The position numbers and the translations under genes were made by a program. This document shows positions 5,959 to 12,729 of a DNA stretch of 12,729 nucleotides, piece by piece. Source of the stretch: Erysipelotrichaceae bacterium. GTDB lineage: Bacteria > Bacillota_I > Bacilli_A > Erysipelotrichales > Erysipelotrichaceae. The notes beneath the pieces were generated by a model. The model was not told the DNA's origin. It searched no databases and saw only the letters and a list, made by a program, of their open reading frames with translations. Location of the stretch: positions 1-12,729 of the forward strand of contig CAAGJS010000004.1 in the NCBI GenBank assembly GCA_900770275.1, written 5' to 3'. Each line of letters opens with the position of its first letter. Within the stretch, counting starts at the first letter, position 1.

Positions 5959-6862
5959 CACATTTCTGATCTTTGGTTTCGCCGTCTTCATTCTGCTGGA
6001 TTCGTTTCTGATTCCTCACGCCTACACTTCCGTATCAGCAGAGGCAGCATCAACACAATCCTCGTCATCTGACACTTCAGGCACAGCATCCGTTTCTTCA
6101 TCGAGCAGCGCATCCTCGACGGAAGCCACTGTCACCGATACCAGCTATCAGGATGACAATGTTTCCATCACGATTACAACTGATCGTTATGAAGATACAA
6201 CGATCTATGTCGCCGACGTGCAGATTTCCAGCATCGACTATCTTAAAACTGCTCTGGCATCCGGAACGTACGGCCGTAACATCACGGCTACGACCAGCAG
6301 TATCGCTGACAGCGTCAATGCCATCCTGGCCATCAACGGCGACTACTATGGTGCAAGAAATTCCGGCTATGTGATGCGCAACGGAACTCTGTACCGCACA
6401 ACTTCTTCCGGAAGCGATCAGATTGATCTCGCCATCAATGCGGACGGCTCCTTCTCTTTCTATAACGAAGGAACAACCGACGCCTCCAGCATCACCAACG
6501 CGCTGCAGATCTTCAGCTTCGGACCAAGCCTCATCGAAAACGGAACGATCACCGTCGATGAGAATTCGGAAGTCGGCAAGGCGATGGCATCCAAACCCCG
6601 CACCGCCATCTGTGAAATCGAGCCTCTCCACTACCTCTTTGTCGTAGCGGATGGACGTACGACCGAAAGCCAGGGTCTCTCCCTCTATCAGATGGCGCAG
6701 TATCTTTCGACGCTCGGCGTCACCAATGCCTACAACCTCGATGGCGGCGGCAGTTCAACCATGGTTTTCATGGGCAATGTCATAAATAAGCCGACCACCA
6801 GCGGCAATTCAATCAAGGAGCGTGCCGTCCGCGACATCATCTATATCGGAGAATCTCTATGA
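5930..6862 (+). CDS. Exported NAGPA-type phosphodiester glycosidase
   Basis: This protein has 310 residues. A membrane anchor or signal segment spans 11-29 after a basic start (RSFFKK). A Ser/Thr-rich linker fills 40-66 and places the catalytic domain (about 75-308) outside the cell. Family motifs are AINGDYYGARNSGY (134-147), PRTAI (223-227), VVADGR (238-243), YNLDGGGSSTM (268-278) and ERAVRD (297-302). The domain is named after the mammalian enzyme that removes GlcNAc from a phosphodiester; in bacteria it occurs with exopolysaccharide and wall-polymer genes. AGGAGG lies nine bases before the ATG, inside the end of the glycosyltransferase gene, so the two are coupled. It probably trims a sugar-phosphodiester that the upstream enzyme helps to make; that link is inferred from order. 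Confidence 0.88.
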   Translation: MRSFFKKSFDTFLIFGFAVFILLDSFLIPHAYTSVSAEAASTQSSSSDTSGTASVSSSSSASSTEATVTDTSYQDDNVSITITTDRYEDTTIYVADVQISSIDYLKTALASGTYGRNITATTSSIADSVNAILAINGDYYGARNSGYVMRNGTLYRTTSSGSDQIDLAINADGSFSFYNEGTTDASSITNALQIFSFGPSLIENGTITVDENSEVGKAMASKPRTAICEIEPLHYLFVVADGRTTESQGLSLYQMAQYLSTLGVTNAYNLDGGGSSTMVFMGNVINKPTTSGNSIKERAVRDIIYIGESL

Positions 6863-7251
6863 ACAAAAACGCGAGCAAATACAGCCGAACAAAAAAGCTC
6901 AAGTACACAGCCGCATCCGTCTTCTGCCTCATCTTTGCCATGATCTATGAAGAGTTCAGCTTCGGCGTCACTTCACGATCCATGGAATGCATGTTTCTGA
7001 TACCGCTTTTTGCAGGCGCCATTCCCAATTATTTCCTCTATCGAAAAGGCAAAGAACCAACCAACCGCCTCCAGAAAGACGGCATCCTCGCCTTAACACT
7101 CGCAGCCTGCGTCAATGGTGTTCTGGAAATCTATGGCACCAGCAGCACCCTCATCTGGTATCTCGTACTGATCGGCATCATTCTGTACACAATGGGAACC
7201 GTAAACCGCATCCTCTATCCCTGCCATCGCAACAGCTCCATCATCCAATAG
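6859..7251 (+). CDS. Small four-helix membrane protein of unknown function
   Basis: I do not recognise this 130-residue protein. It begins with a strongly basic, cytoplasmic-looking segment (NKNASKYSRTKKLK). Four hydrophobic stretches follow at about 17-34, 42-60, 73-91 and 97-116, with the charged loop YRKGKEPTNRLQKD between the second and third. There is no soluble domain and no obvious active-site motif. Its ATG overlaps the stop of the phosphodiester glycosidase gene (ATGA), so it is the last gene of that operon and is translationally coupled. A role as membrane subunit or helper for the glycan pathway is inferred from position alone. A hairpin terminator follows after about 30 bases. Confidence 0.75.
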   Translation: MNKNASKYSRTKKLKYTAASVFCLIFAMIYEEFSFGVTSRSMECMFLIPLFAGAIPNYFLYRKGKEPTNRLQKDGILALTLAACVNGVLEIYGTSSTLIWYLVLIGIILYTMGTVNRILYPCHRNSSIIQ

Positions 7252-7282
7252 GATTGGATGTCTATATACATACACATATTCA

Positions 7283-7319
7283 AAACGAGCCGAAGTCTTC
7301 AATGGACTCCGGCCCGTTT
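7283..7319. terminator. Hairpin terminator between convergent operons
   Basis: A 15 bp stem pairs 7283-7297 with 7305-7319 around a seven-base loop. It has two A-C mismatches on one reading, which become G-T pairs on the minus-strand transcript. It sits between the end of the plus-strand glycan operon and the end of the minus-strand Hsp70-like gene. The T-run is short on both sides but better in the minus direction (GTTTTG). Confidence 0.7.
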
Positions 7320-7359
7320 CCCGTCTTATGCAATGACTGAAATATCTCTCTTTGTTCAA

Positions 7360-9276
7360 TCAGCCAAGCGGAATCTCAACCACTTCAGCCATATGAACCA
7401 GACACGATTCAATCTGCTGCGAAAGCTCACGGACAAGACGGTCCGTAATTTCGTCGTTCTTCTCTTCTTCCAGCATCGTCAGCATCTGTTCCTTAACCTG
7501 CTTCGATACCGTACCCATGCGGGCATGAAAGTAGCTGCGGGGAATGAGGTGGCGCACCGCCTTCGGGATCTTTGCATTGAGCATCGCATCCTGCATCTGA
7601 TCCTTGCCTAACGCCAGCACCAGCATCGATAACATCGCTCCGGCAAGAATGCCGCTGGGCCCGGACGAGATCGCCGCCGTCCCCGCGCCTCCGCATAACA
7701 TGCCCACGAGAATCGAAATCGTACCATCAATGAGCCAGGTAATTTCCTTCACCGCAAATAGATCCTGCGCCGGAACCCGTACCTGCACATCCGATGCCGA
7801 AAGATAGGTATTCAGCGACAGCGCCGCATAGGGCACATTATGGCGCACACAGATCGGCATCGTCAGATCCTCCAGCTGATAGGACACCTTCTTCAGCCAC
7901 GCCGAAGCCGGCTTCGCCATCCGCTTGCGTGCATCCTCCGTATGCAGATAGCTTTCCACTTCCTTCTGCAAAACCGCATCAATGTCCGACAGCCGCTCAA
8001 TCTCCCCACTGCGCCAGCGTTCCACGACCGGCTCCACAACATTTTCCAATACCGGATCCACCATCGTCTCTACACAGCTGCGATACAGCGTATCGATGTT
8101 GTCATGCACGATCTTTTCCACGGCACTGGAAGCGATCAGATGGTCCACATCTACCTTGAACTGCCGCAGCTCATCATCGATCTTGGCACAATAGGCAAGT
8201 CCCCGCGCCACCGAGAACTCCGGCTCCATTCCACTGATGACAACCGCATCCGGAAACACCTCGCGGCACCAGTCCTTGACAACCTTCATCTTTGATACGC
8301 CGCCCGTCAGAAAGATCAGCTGCGGAGGCTGCGCAGATGTATTGTCCTTTGCCTGCTGAAGACTTTCCAGAAATACTTCATGGAAGCTGCGGTCATTGAG
8401 CCGCTTCACCTTCCTGTTCAGAAGATGATCCGCAATTTCGCCATTCATTCGCAGCGTCAGCTTCATCGGTACCATGCCCCAGTGAATGGAAACGGACTGC
8501 ACACATTCATGGTCATGCCAGTACTCTTCATCCGAGAAGTAACGTTCCTTCAGCCGCCTTGCCGCAAAGTCGCAATAACTGTACCACGCCGGGCTCTGCT
8601 GAAAGGCATTCTGGATCCGCTTACGGTTCACCGAGCTGTTCACCGCCTCCTCCAGAAGAATCTCATCCATGATTCCGCCGCCAAGGAACACTTCGCCGCC
8701 CGTCTTCAACGCCTCTTCCTTGCCGCCGTTGATATATGCAAAATCGGTCGTCGAAGAGCCGATATCAATGACCAGCACCGGCTGATGAAGAATATCGTAG
8801 CCGATCTGCAGATGCCGCGACTGACAGGCACTGACTAAGGCCGCCCGTGACTCGGAAATGATCTTCACCGGCGGATAGCCGCATCTGGCAAAGATCTGCC
8901 GATACTCTTCACGCACGTTGCGATCCCATCCCGCCGGGCATCCGATATAGAACACCGCATCACCATCATCATTCTTCAATGCACCGGAACGCTTCAGGTC
9001 TGCCAGCACCCCTGCCGCAAACGATGACACATCCTTCGCCGCCTCCGGATCGGTGAGAAAGCGGCTCTTGAACCGATCCTTGCGCGTCACACAATCCGGC
9101 GCATAACATGCCTTCTCACCAATCAAAAGCTGCCCATCCTTGGTATAGGCATAGGCCGTCACAAGACTTTTGACACCCGCCAGGTCCGCAATCTGCGGCG
9201 CACCGCCATTGTTCGTATCATAAACGGCGACTGCACTTTCCGCATCGCCCAAGTCAAAGCCGAAAAATACCGTCAT
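7360..9276 (-). CDS. Divergent Hsp70-like ATPase with a hydrophobic C-terminal segment
   Basis: This protein has 638 residues. The first 365 are an actin/Hsp70 nucleotide-binding fold: phosphate-1 GFDLGDAES (6-14), SESRAAL (141-147), phosphate-2 DIGSSTTDF (171-179), LGGGIMDE (198-205), adenosine motif FLTGGVSKM (322-330) and EPEFSVARGLAY (351-362). The usual Thr after DLG is Asp (D11), unlike DnaK. I see no canonical beta-sandwich substrate domain. Instead there is a helical part (about 375-470), a Gly/Ala-rich hydrophobic stretch (about 514-557) that looks membrane-active, and an amphipathic tail. It is coupled by ATGA overlap to the membrane GrpE-like gene upstream, with GGGAGG six bases before the ATG. 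It is probably a specialised ATPase working at the membrane; its client is unknown. Confidence 0.85.
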   Translation of the reverse strand: MTVFFGFDLGDAESAVAVYDTNNGGAPQIADLAGVKSLVTAYAYTKDGQLLIGEKACYAPDCVTRKDRFKSRFLTDPEAAKDVSSFAAGVLADLKRSGALKNDDGDAVFYIGCPAGWDRNVREEYRQIFARCGYPPVKIISESRAALVSACQSRHLQIGYDILHQPVLVIDIGSSTTDFAYINGGKEEALKTGGEVFLGGGIMDEILLEEAVNSSVNRKRIQNAFQQSPAWYSYCDFAARRLKERYFSDEEYWHDHECVQSVSIHWGMVPMKLTLRMNGEIADHLLNRKVKRLNDRSFHEVFLESLQQAKDNTSAQPPQLIFLTGGVSKMKVVKDWCREVFPDAVVISGMEPEFSVARGLAYCAKIDDELRQFKVDVDHLIASSAVEKIVHDNIDTLYRSCVETMVDPVLENVVEPVVERWRSGEIERLSDIDAVLQKEVESYLHTEDARKRMAKPASAWLKKVSYQLEDLTMPICVRHNVPYAALSLNTYLSASDVQVRVPAQDLFAVKEITWLIDGTISILVGMLCGGAGTAAISSGPSGILAGAMLSMLVLALGKDQMQDAMLNAKIPKAVRHLIPRSYFHARMGTVSKQVKEQMLTMLEEEKNDEITDRLVRELSQQIESCLVHMAEVVEIPLG

Positions 9277-10124
9277 CGTCCGCCTCCCGAGGCTAGACCT
9301 TTCCTCATCACAAAGCCATCCTGTACCAGTGCCGGCCGCACAATGCCGCTGGATCCGGGGATATGGTCAAAGTATTCCGGATGATTCTTATCATCATCCA
9401 CGATCGCAATTTCCTTCTGATGCAATGTATAGTGAATCTCCGAAATGATTTCCTTCGAAAGATCTGAATCCTTATCCGCATACGCACATTCCAGCAGCCG
9501 CTGATACACATCGAGACTGCTGTCATTGCTGGTACCGGAGCTCTTCTTCAACAAGAGCCTCTGCTGCGACTTTTCATCCTCTTCCAGTTCTTCCAACGCA
9601 TGGTCCACCACCGCAAGCATTCCCTTTAATGCATGCAGGATTGCGGACGCATCAACGCCAACTTCCCCGTGCACAACATCTTCCCCCGAGCGGACCTCAC
9701 GGAAACTCTTTCCATAGAGCCAGAAAAAGACACAGGCGCCTGCTGCGCAGGCGATGGCGAGAAGAGAGGTTTGAGAGAAGGTACGCATGCCTAATACACA
9801 GAGCACAACTGCAGCGATCGCAAAGATCCATGCAACGACACGGAAGAAACCATTGCCGCCAAATTTCTTTTTCGAGGCATGTTCCTGGTAGATCTTCACT
9901 TCACCATGCGCATACAGCAATGGAAGCGCCGACCGTAATGCACTGACCTGATCATTTGCACTGCGGCGGACCGTTTCCGAAAGGTTCTGATCATTATAAA
10001 GAGAAAGAAGACGGCTCAGCTCCTCTTCACACTTCTTCTCAGCCATGCGCTCATCGTCGCAGGCCGAAAGCTGTGAAGAAAATGCCTCACTGTCTTCCTT
10101 CAATAACTCTTCCAATGTTTTCAT
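9273..10124 (-). CDS. Membrane protein with a GrpE-like C-terminal domain, partner of the Hsp70-like ATPase
   Basis: This protein has 283 residues. The N-terminal part (1-85) is acidic and helical, with probable coiled coil. Two membrane segments at about 93-112 and 119-137 form a hairpin, which leaves both ends on the same side, most likely the cytoplasm. Residues 160-283 are soluble. A helical part (LKGMLAVVDHALEEL, 166-180; then 204-240) leads to YFDHIPGS (251-258) and IVRPALVQDGFVMRKG (261-276). That order recalls GrpE: a long helix, an FD motif, then a small beta domain with RPA. GrpE is the nucleotide exchange factor of DnaK, and pairing with an Hsp70-like gene supports this. AGGAG lies seven bases before the ATG. 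The membrane topology is well supported; the GrpE relation is my pattern match. Confidence 0.7.
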   Translation of the reverse strand: MKTLEELLKEDSEAFSSQLSACDDERMAEKKCEEELSRLLSLYNDQNLSETVRRSANDQVSALRSALPLLYAHGEVKIYQEHASKKKFGGNGFFRVVAWIFAIAAVVLCVLGMRTFSQTSLLAIACAAGACVFFWLYGKSFREVRSGEDVVHGEVGVDASAILHALKGMLAVVDHALEELEEDEKSQQRLLLKKSSGTSNDSSLDVYQRLLECAYADKDSDLSKEIISEIHYTLHQKEIAIVDDDKNHPEYFDHIPGSSGIVRPALVQDGFVMRKGLASGGGR

Positions 10125-10148
10125 TGCGCACTCCTGCTCTCTGCCTCC

Positions 10149-10176
10149 ATTGTAAGCAATTGGAACGCAATGACAA
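10149..10176 (-). promoter_or_regulatory. Promoter of the GrpE-like/Hsp70-like operon
   Basis: TTGTCA (10171-10176) and TACAAT (10149-10154) on the minus strand are 16 bases apart, in the 53 bp gap before the membrane gene. It gives a leader of about 20 bases. I see no terminator after the creatininase gene, so read-through from ribU is also possible. Confidence 0.55.
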
Positions 10177-10177
10177 A

Positions 10178-10945
10178 CTACTCCGGAATTCGGTAATCCC
10201 GGATCGCTAATAACTTCGGTACCAGTTCCTTTGCCGACTCACGCAGAATGATTTCACCCTTTTCAGCCGTAGCACCACTTGGGTCGCCACCGATACCGAT
10301 CGGCTTTCCTTCATCATCGATCCAGTCTTCGCCCATCCAGCCAATGCCAGCGCCAGAGAAGAACAGGCCATTGTTATGTCCCGCTTTGGCTTCTTCCAAA
10401 TGCACAAGTTGGGGATGATTGGCCATGACCATCGAGGTTTCCATTTCCCCACCATGGAAATCAAACGTATTTCCTTTGGAGATCGTTGCCTGCACCTTCG
10501 GATTCGAAAAAGCACCGGAAGAAAGATAGAACGGGTACAGATCCGTCTTCGCCCGCAGCCGCCGCGACATCAGCTGAATCACCGCCGTATTGCCGCCATG
10601 GCAGATCAGAAACACAACCTTGCGGAAACCGTGCGTTGATAGACTCATACAGATATCGAACAGCACGTGATAATACGTATCCGGCTCAAGGGTAATCGAA
10701 CCGCAGAACTTCATGTGCTCAATGCTCAAGCCGACTGGCAGTACCGGAAACACCAGCATATCAAGATCCTCGGGCAGTTCTTCCCTGAGATACCGGCACA
10801 TGTCATTGGCAATGATGGTATCCGTTCCAAGCGGCGCCTGATTTCCGTGCTGCTCAATGGCTCCGCAGGGAATCAGAACAAGCGTATTCTTACGATCGAC
10901 CTGCTCCATTTCCAGACGGGTCAGATCGATGTAATTGCGGATCAT
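10178..10945 (-). CDS. Creatininase-family metal-dependent amidohydrolase
   Basis: This 255-residue protein has the creatininase-fold metal ligands in order: E31 and H33 (GAIEQHGNQ), D42 (LGTDT), H116 (CHGGN, 115-119) and E167 (HGGEMETS, 164-171). These bind two metal ions and activate water for amide hydrolysis. The family includes creatininase, the archaeal FAPy deformylase of riboflavin and F420 synthesis (ArfB type), and the peptidase MftE, so the substrate cannot be read from the fold. The start overlaps the end of ribU by ATGA, placing it under the FMN riboswitch. A flavin- or pterin-related amide is therefore a reasonable guess. Creatinine or another salvaged nitrogen compound remains possible. 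Confidence 0.88.
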   Translation of the reverse strand: MIRNYIDLTRLEMEQVDRKNTLVLIPCGAIEQHGNQAPLGTDTIIANDMCRYLREELPEDLDMLVFPVLPVGLSIEHMKFCGSITLEPDTYYHVLFDICMSLSTHGFRKVVFLICHGGNTAVIQLMSRRLRAKTDLYPFYLSSGAFSNPKVQATISKGNTFDFHGGEMETSMVMANHPQLVHLEEAKAGHNNGLFFSGAGIGWMGEDWIDDEGKPIGIGGDPSGATAEKGEIILRESAKELVPKLLAIRDYRIPE

Positions 10946-11571
10946 GCCCGTACCTGGGCAGCCTGCAGATTTGCCGGCAGAACGCGCAGCGACGACAGGC
11001 GGCGGTACAGTTCAAAGCCGATCACTGCATTTGCCGCAATCTTGATCAGGTTGAACGGAATCGTCGCAAACACAATGAAGGTACGAAGATCAACAATCGC
11101 CGGATTGACGGCCGCAACCATACGCACGACTGCATCGACTTCAATTCCCATTGCCCGCGCATAGAGCGGCAGCGTAATATACGCATTCACAAAGCACGCA
11201 AATGCAGTGCGTACCGGAACGGATACACCTAATGCCCAGCGAGCAGTCTTCACCGTCTTTCCCATGCGGGAATAGATGAACCAGATCGGGCAAATGAAGA
11301 AGAAGGCACTGATCACATTGGCAAATTCACCGACAAATGCCGTCGACGTACCGACCGTCACAAGCTTGATCAGAATCTTGACCATCTCAATGGCAAAGGC
11401 TGCCCACGGGCCATACGAGAAAAGACCAATCACCGTCGGCACATCCGAGAAGTCCAGCTTGTAGAACGGTGGCATCATGGGAACCGATACCTCAAAGCTC
11501 ATCAGAACTCCCGATACAGCCGCCAGCATGGCGATAGTCACAAACGAACGAAGCGATTTAACTGATTTCAT
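10942..11571 (-). CDS. ribU: RibU-type substrate-binding (S) component of an ECF riboflavin transporter
   Basis: This protein has 209 residues and about six membrane segments. Family features are an N-terminal helix with small residues (AMLAAVSGVLMSF, 14-26), the RibU stretch FYKLDFSDVPTVIGLFSYGP (36-55), and EMVKILIKL followed by TAFVGEFANVISAF (77-90). RibU captures riboflavin and works with a shared energising module (EcfA, EcfA' and EcfT) encoded elsewhere. The FMN riboswitch and terminator directly upstream confirm a flavin substrate. GGAGG lies nine bases before the ATG at 11571. The start-like ATG seven bases further up opens only a two-codon frame. It overlaps the creatininase gene by ATGA. 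Confidence 0.93.
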   Translation of the reverse strand: MKSVKSLRSFVTIAMLAAVSGVLMSFEVSVPMMPPFYKLDFSDVPTVIGLFSYGPWAAFAIEMVKILIKLVTVGTSTAFVGEFANVISAFFFICPIWFIYSRMGKTVKTARWALGVSVPVRTAFACFVNAYITLPLYARAMGIEVDAVVRMVAAVNPAIVDLRTFIVFATIPFNLIKIAANAVIGFELYRRLSSLRVLPANLQAAQVRA

Positions 11572-11616
11572 ATCATTATTCCTCCAGAATGCAGAAGCGG
11601 CTCATTCCGAAGGTTT

Positions 11617-11648
11617 AAAAAACCCCTGAAGCCAATTCACTTCAGGGG
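11617..11648 (-). terminator. Riboswitch-controlled intrinsic terminator upstream of ribU
   Basis: On the minus strand CCCCTGAAG and CTTCAGGGG form a perfect 9 bp stem around an eight-base loop, followed by six T. It lies 28 bases after the aptamer and about 45 bases before ribU. Its first arm can also pair with aptamer bases 11780-11787 (CTTCAGGG), which would make an antiterminator. Confidence 0.93.
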
Positions 11649-11676
11649 TCAACTATTCCAGTCAGATATTGACATG

Positions 11677-11795
11677 GATTCCGTCTTCTTCCATCCAGAC
11701 TTTACTGTCGGTCCCGGAGTTGCACCGGATCTGCCATCATGGCTCGCGGACTTTACCGCCGATTGGGAATTTCACCCGACCCTGAAGAACGAATC
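11677..11795 (-). promoter_or_regulatory. FMN riboswitch (RFN element)
   Basis: On the minus strand the conserved RFN blocks occur in order: AGGGTCGGGTGAAATTCCC, then CGGCGGTAAAGTCCGCGAGCC-like bases, GATCCGGTGCAACTCCGG, and GACCGACAGTAAAGTC ending in GGATGG. The closing P1 stem pairs GATTC near 11795 with GAATC near 11677, extended by TTCTTC with GAAGAA. The element binds FMN; with the terminator downstream this is a transcriptional OFF switch that lowers RibU synthesis when FMN is plentiful. It is the only structured RNA I find in the window. Confidence 0.97.
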
Positions 11796-11811
11796 ACTTA
11801 CTGCTGTCTTT

Positions 11812-11820
11812 ATTGTAACA
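11812..11820 (-). promoter_or_regulatory. Extended -10 promoter of the riboswitch-ribU unit
   Basis: TGTTACAAT on the minus strand is a TGn extended -10 element about 17 bases before the aptamer starts. The nearest good -35 match, TTGACG (11829-11834), is only 11 bases away, too close to pair with it. The site lies between the dehydrogenase stop and the riboswitch. Confidence 0.45.
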
Positions 11821-11847
11821 AGGAAGATCGTCAACCAATTCCAAGAA

Positions 11848-12729
11848 TTATCCAAGCATCGATACAACCGTATCTCCGCATTCTGCTGTTGTGGCACTGC
11901 CGCCAAGATCTGCGGTCAGACCCTTCTTTTCCACAAGCATCGTCTCGATGACATTGAGGATACGATCACTCCACTGTTTATGACCAAGGAACTCCAGCAT
12001 CTGGGCCGCCGACCATACGGCCGCTAACGGATTGGAGATGCCCTTCCCGGCAATATCCGGTGCCGAGCCGTGAATCGGCTCAAACATCGAAGGATACTTC
12101 CGCTCCGGATTCAGATTGGCACCAGCCGCCAGGCCCATACCACCGGAGATCGCCGCACCAAGATCCGTCAGAATATCGCCGAAGAGGTTCGATGTCACAA
12201 CGATCTGGAAACGCGAAGGATTGCGCACCATGAACATCGCCGCCGCATCCACCAGCAAGGAATGTGTCTCAACATCCGGATATTCCTTTCCAACTTCCTG
12301 GAAGATCTGATCCCAGAACACCATCGAATAGTTCAGGGCATTGCCTTTCGATATACTTGTCAGTGTCTTATGTTCACGGCGCGCCATCTCATAGGCATAG
12401 CGAATGATGCGCTCTGTTCCCTTACGGGAGAAGACGCTGTCCTGAATGACCACTTCCTGCGGCGTATTCGGATACAGCCACGCACCCTGACCGCTGTATT
12501 CACCTTCACTGTTTTCACGGATGAACACCATATCAATGTCACCGGGCTTCTCATTCTTCAACGGACATGGTGCACCCTTCAAGAGCTTCACCGGTCTGAG
12601 ATTGACATATTCATCAAAATCGTGGCGGATCTTCAGTAACAGATCCCGCAGCGAAATATGATCCGGAACTCCTGGTGCACCGATCGCACCAAGAAGAATC
12701 GCATCATACGGCCGCAGAATATCGATGCC
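11848..12729 (-). CDS. D-malate/tartrate dehydrogenase-like beta-decarboxylating dehydrogenase, 5' end cut off by the window
   Basis: About 293 residues are visible; the first 60 or so lie beyond the right edge. Family motifs, numbered from the first visible residue, are GAIGAPGVPDHISL (14-27), RENSEGEYSG (71-80), the Lys of SKGNA (127-131), SNLFGDILTDLGAA (180-193) and the NAD-binding EPIHGSAPDIAGKG (217-230). This is the isocitrate/isopropylmalate dehydrogenase superfamily. PDHISL and RENSEGEYS favour the DmlA/TtuC branch (D-malate or tartrate) over LeuB, which has RELTGG. The enzymes oxidise and decarboxylate 2-hydroxy acids with NAD and a divalent metal in the cytoplasm. An internal GTG at 12591 is not a start, since the conserved reading frame continues upstream. 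No leucine gene is nearby, which also speaks against LeuB. Confidence 0.85.
   Translation of the reverse strand, partial: GIDILRPYDAILLGAIGAPGVPDHISLRDLLLKIRHDFDEYVNLRPVKLLKGAPCPLKNEKPGDIDMVFIRENSEGEYSGQGAWLYPNTPQEVVIQDSVFSRKGTERIIRYAYEMARREHKTLTSISKGNALNYSMVFWDQIFQEVGKEYPDVETHSLLVDAAAMFMVRNPSRFQIVVTSNLFGDILTDLGAAISGGMGLAAGANLNPERKYPSMFEPIHGSAPDIAGKGISNPLAAVWSAAQMLEFLGHKQWSDRILNVIETMLVEKKGLTADLGGSATTAECGDTVVSMLG

Noticed and set aside
11573..11581. Two-codon leader frame ATG-ATA-TGA overlapping the ribU start
   Set aside because: Most likely chance; too short to support a regulatory claim.
12589..12591. GTG as start of the dehydrogenase
   Set aside because: The same frame continues upstream with conserved family sequence to the window edge, so this codon is an internal Val.

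Overview
The window reads as a chromosomal stretch from a low-to-mid GC Firmicute (Bacillota). The reasons are strong AGGAGG-type ribosome-binding sites, an FMN riboswitch with an intrinsic terminator, an ECF-type riboflavin S component, LrgAB and a SirTM-class sirtuin. An Erysipelotrichia-like gut or oral anaerobe is my guess, from general gene content only. There are 14 protein genes: 12 complete or broken inside the window and two cut by its edges. I see no tRNA, rRNA, CRISPR array, insertion sequence or phage gene.

Left part (1-2100): a SirTM-class sirtuin runs off the left edge. It is divergent from lrgA-lrgB, and their shared 185 bp region holds two facing promoters and a 19 bp inverted repeat. 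A very long hairpin terminates lrgAB and the convergent operon.

Redox cassette (2101-4819, minus strand): a LysR regulator is followed by a minimal MerR-like regulator, a flavodoxin broken by a one-base frameshift in a run of six G, a cupin, and an intact second flavodoxin. The small overlaps and gaps from MerR to the last flavodoxin indicate one operon with a recognisable promoter.

Envelope glycan operon (4924-7251, plus strand): three overlapping genes encode a GT2-GtrA fusion glycosyltransferase, an exported NAGPA-type phosphodiester glycosidase, and a small four-helix membrane protein.

Chaperone-like pair (7360-10124, minus strand): a divergent Hsp70-fold ATPase has no recognisable canonical substrate-binding domain and carries a Gly/Ala-rich hydrophobic C-terminal segment. 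It is translationally coupled to a two-helix membrane protein whose C-terminal domain resembles a GrpE nucleotide exchange factor. This pair is the best candidate in the window for an undescribed system.

Flavin import unit and right edge (10178-12729, minus strand): a classic FMN riboswitch and terminator control ribU, which overlaps a creatininase-family amidohydrolase by ATGA. The rightmost gene is a D-malate/tartrate dehydrogenase-like enzyme cut by the window edge. Flavin is a recurring theme: FMN-sensing control of RibU lies about 7 kb from two FMN-binding flavodoxins. I infer no direct regulatory link between them.
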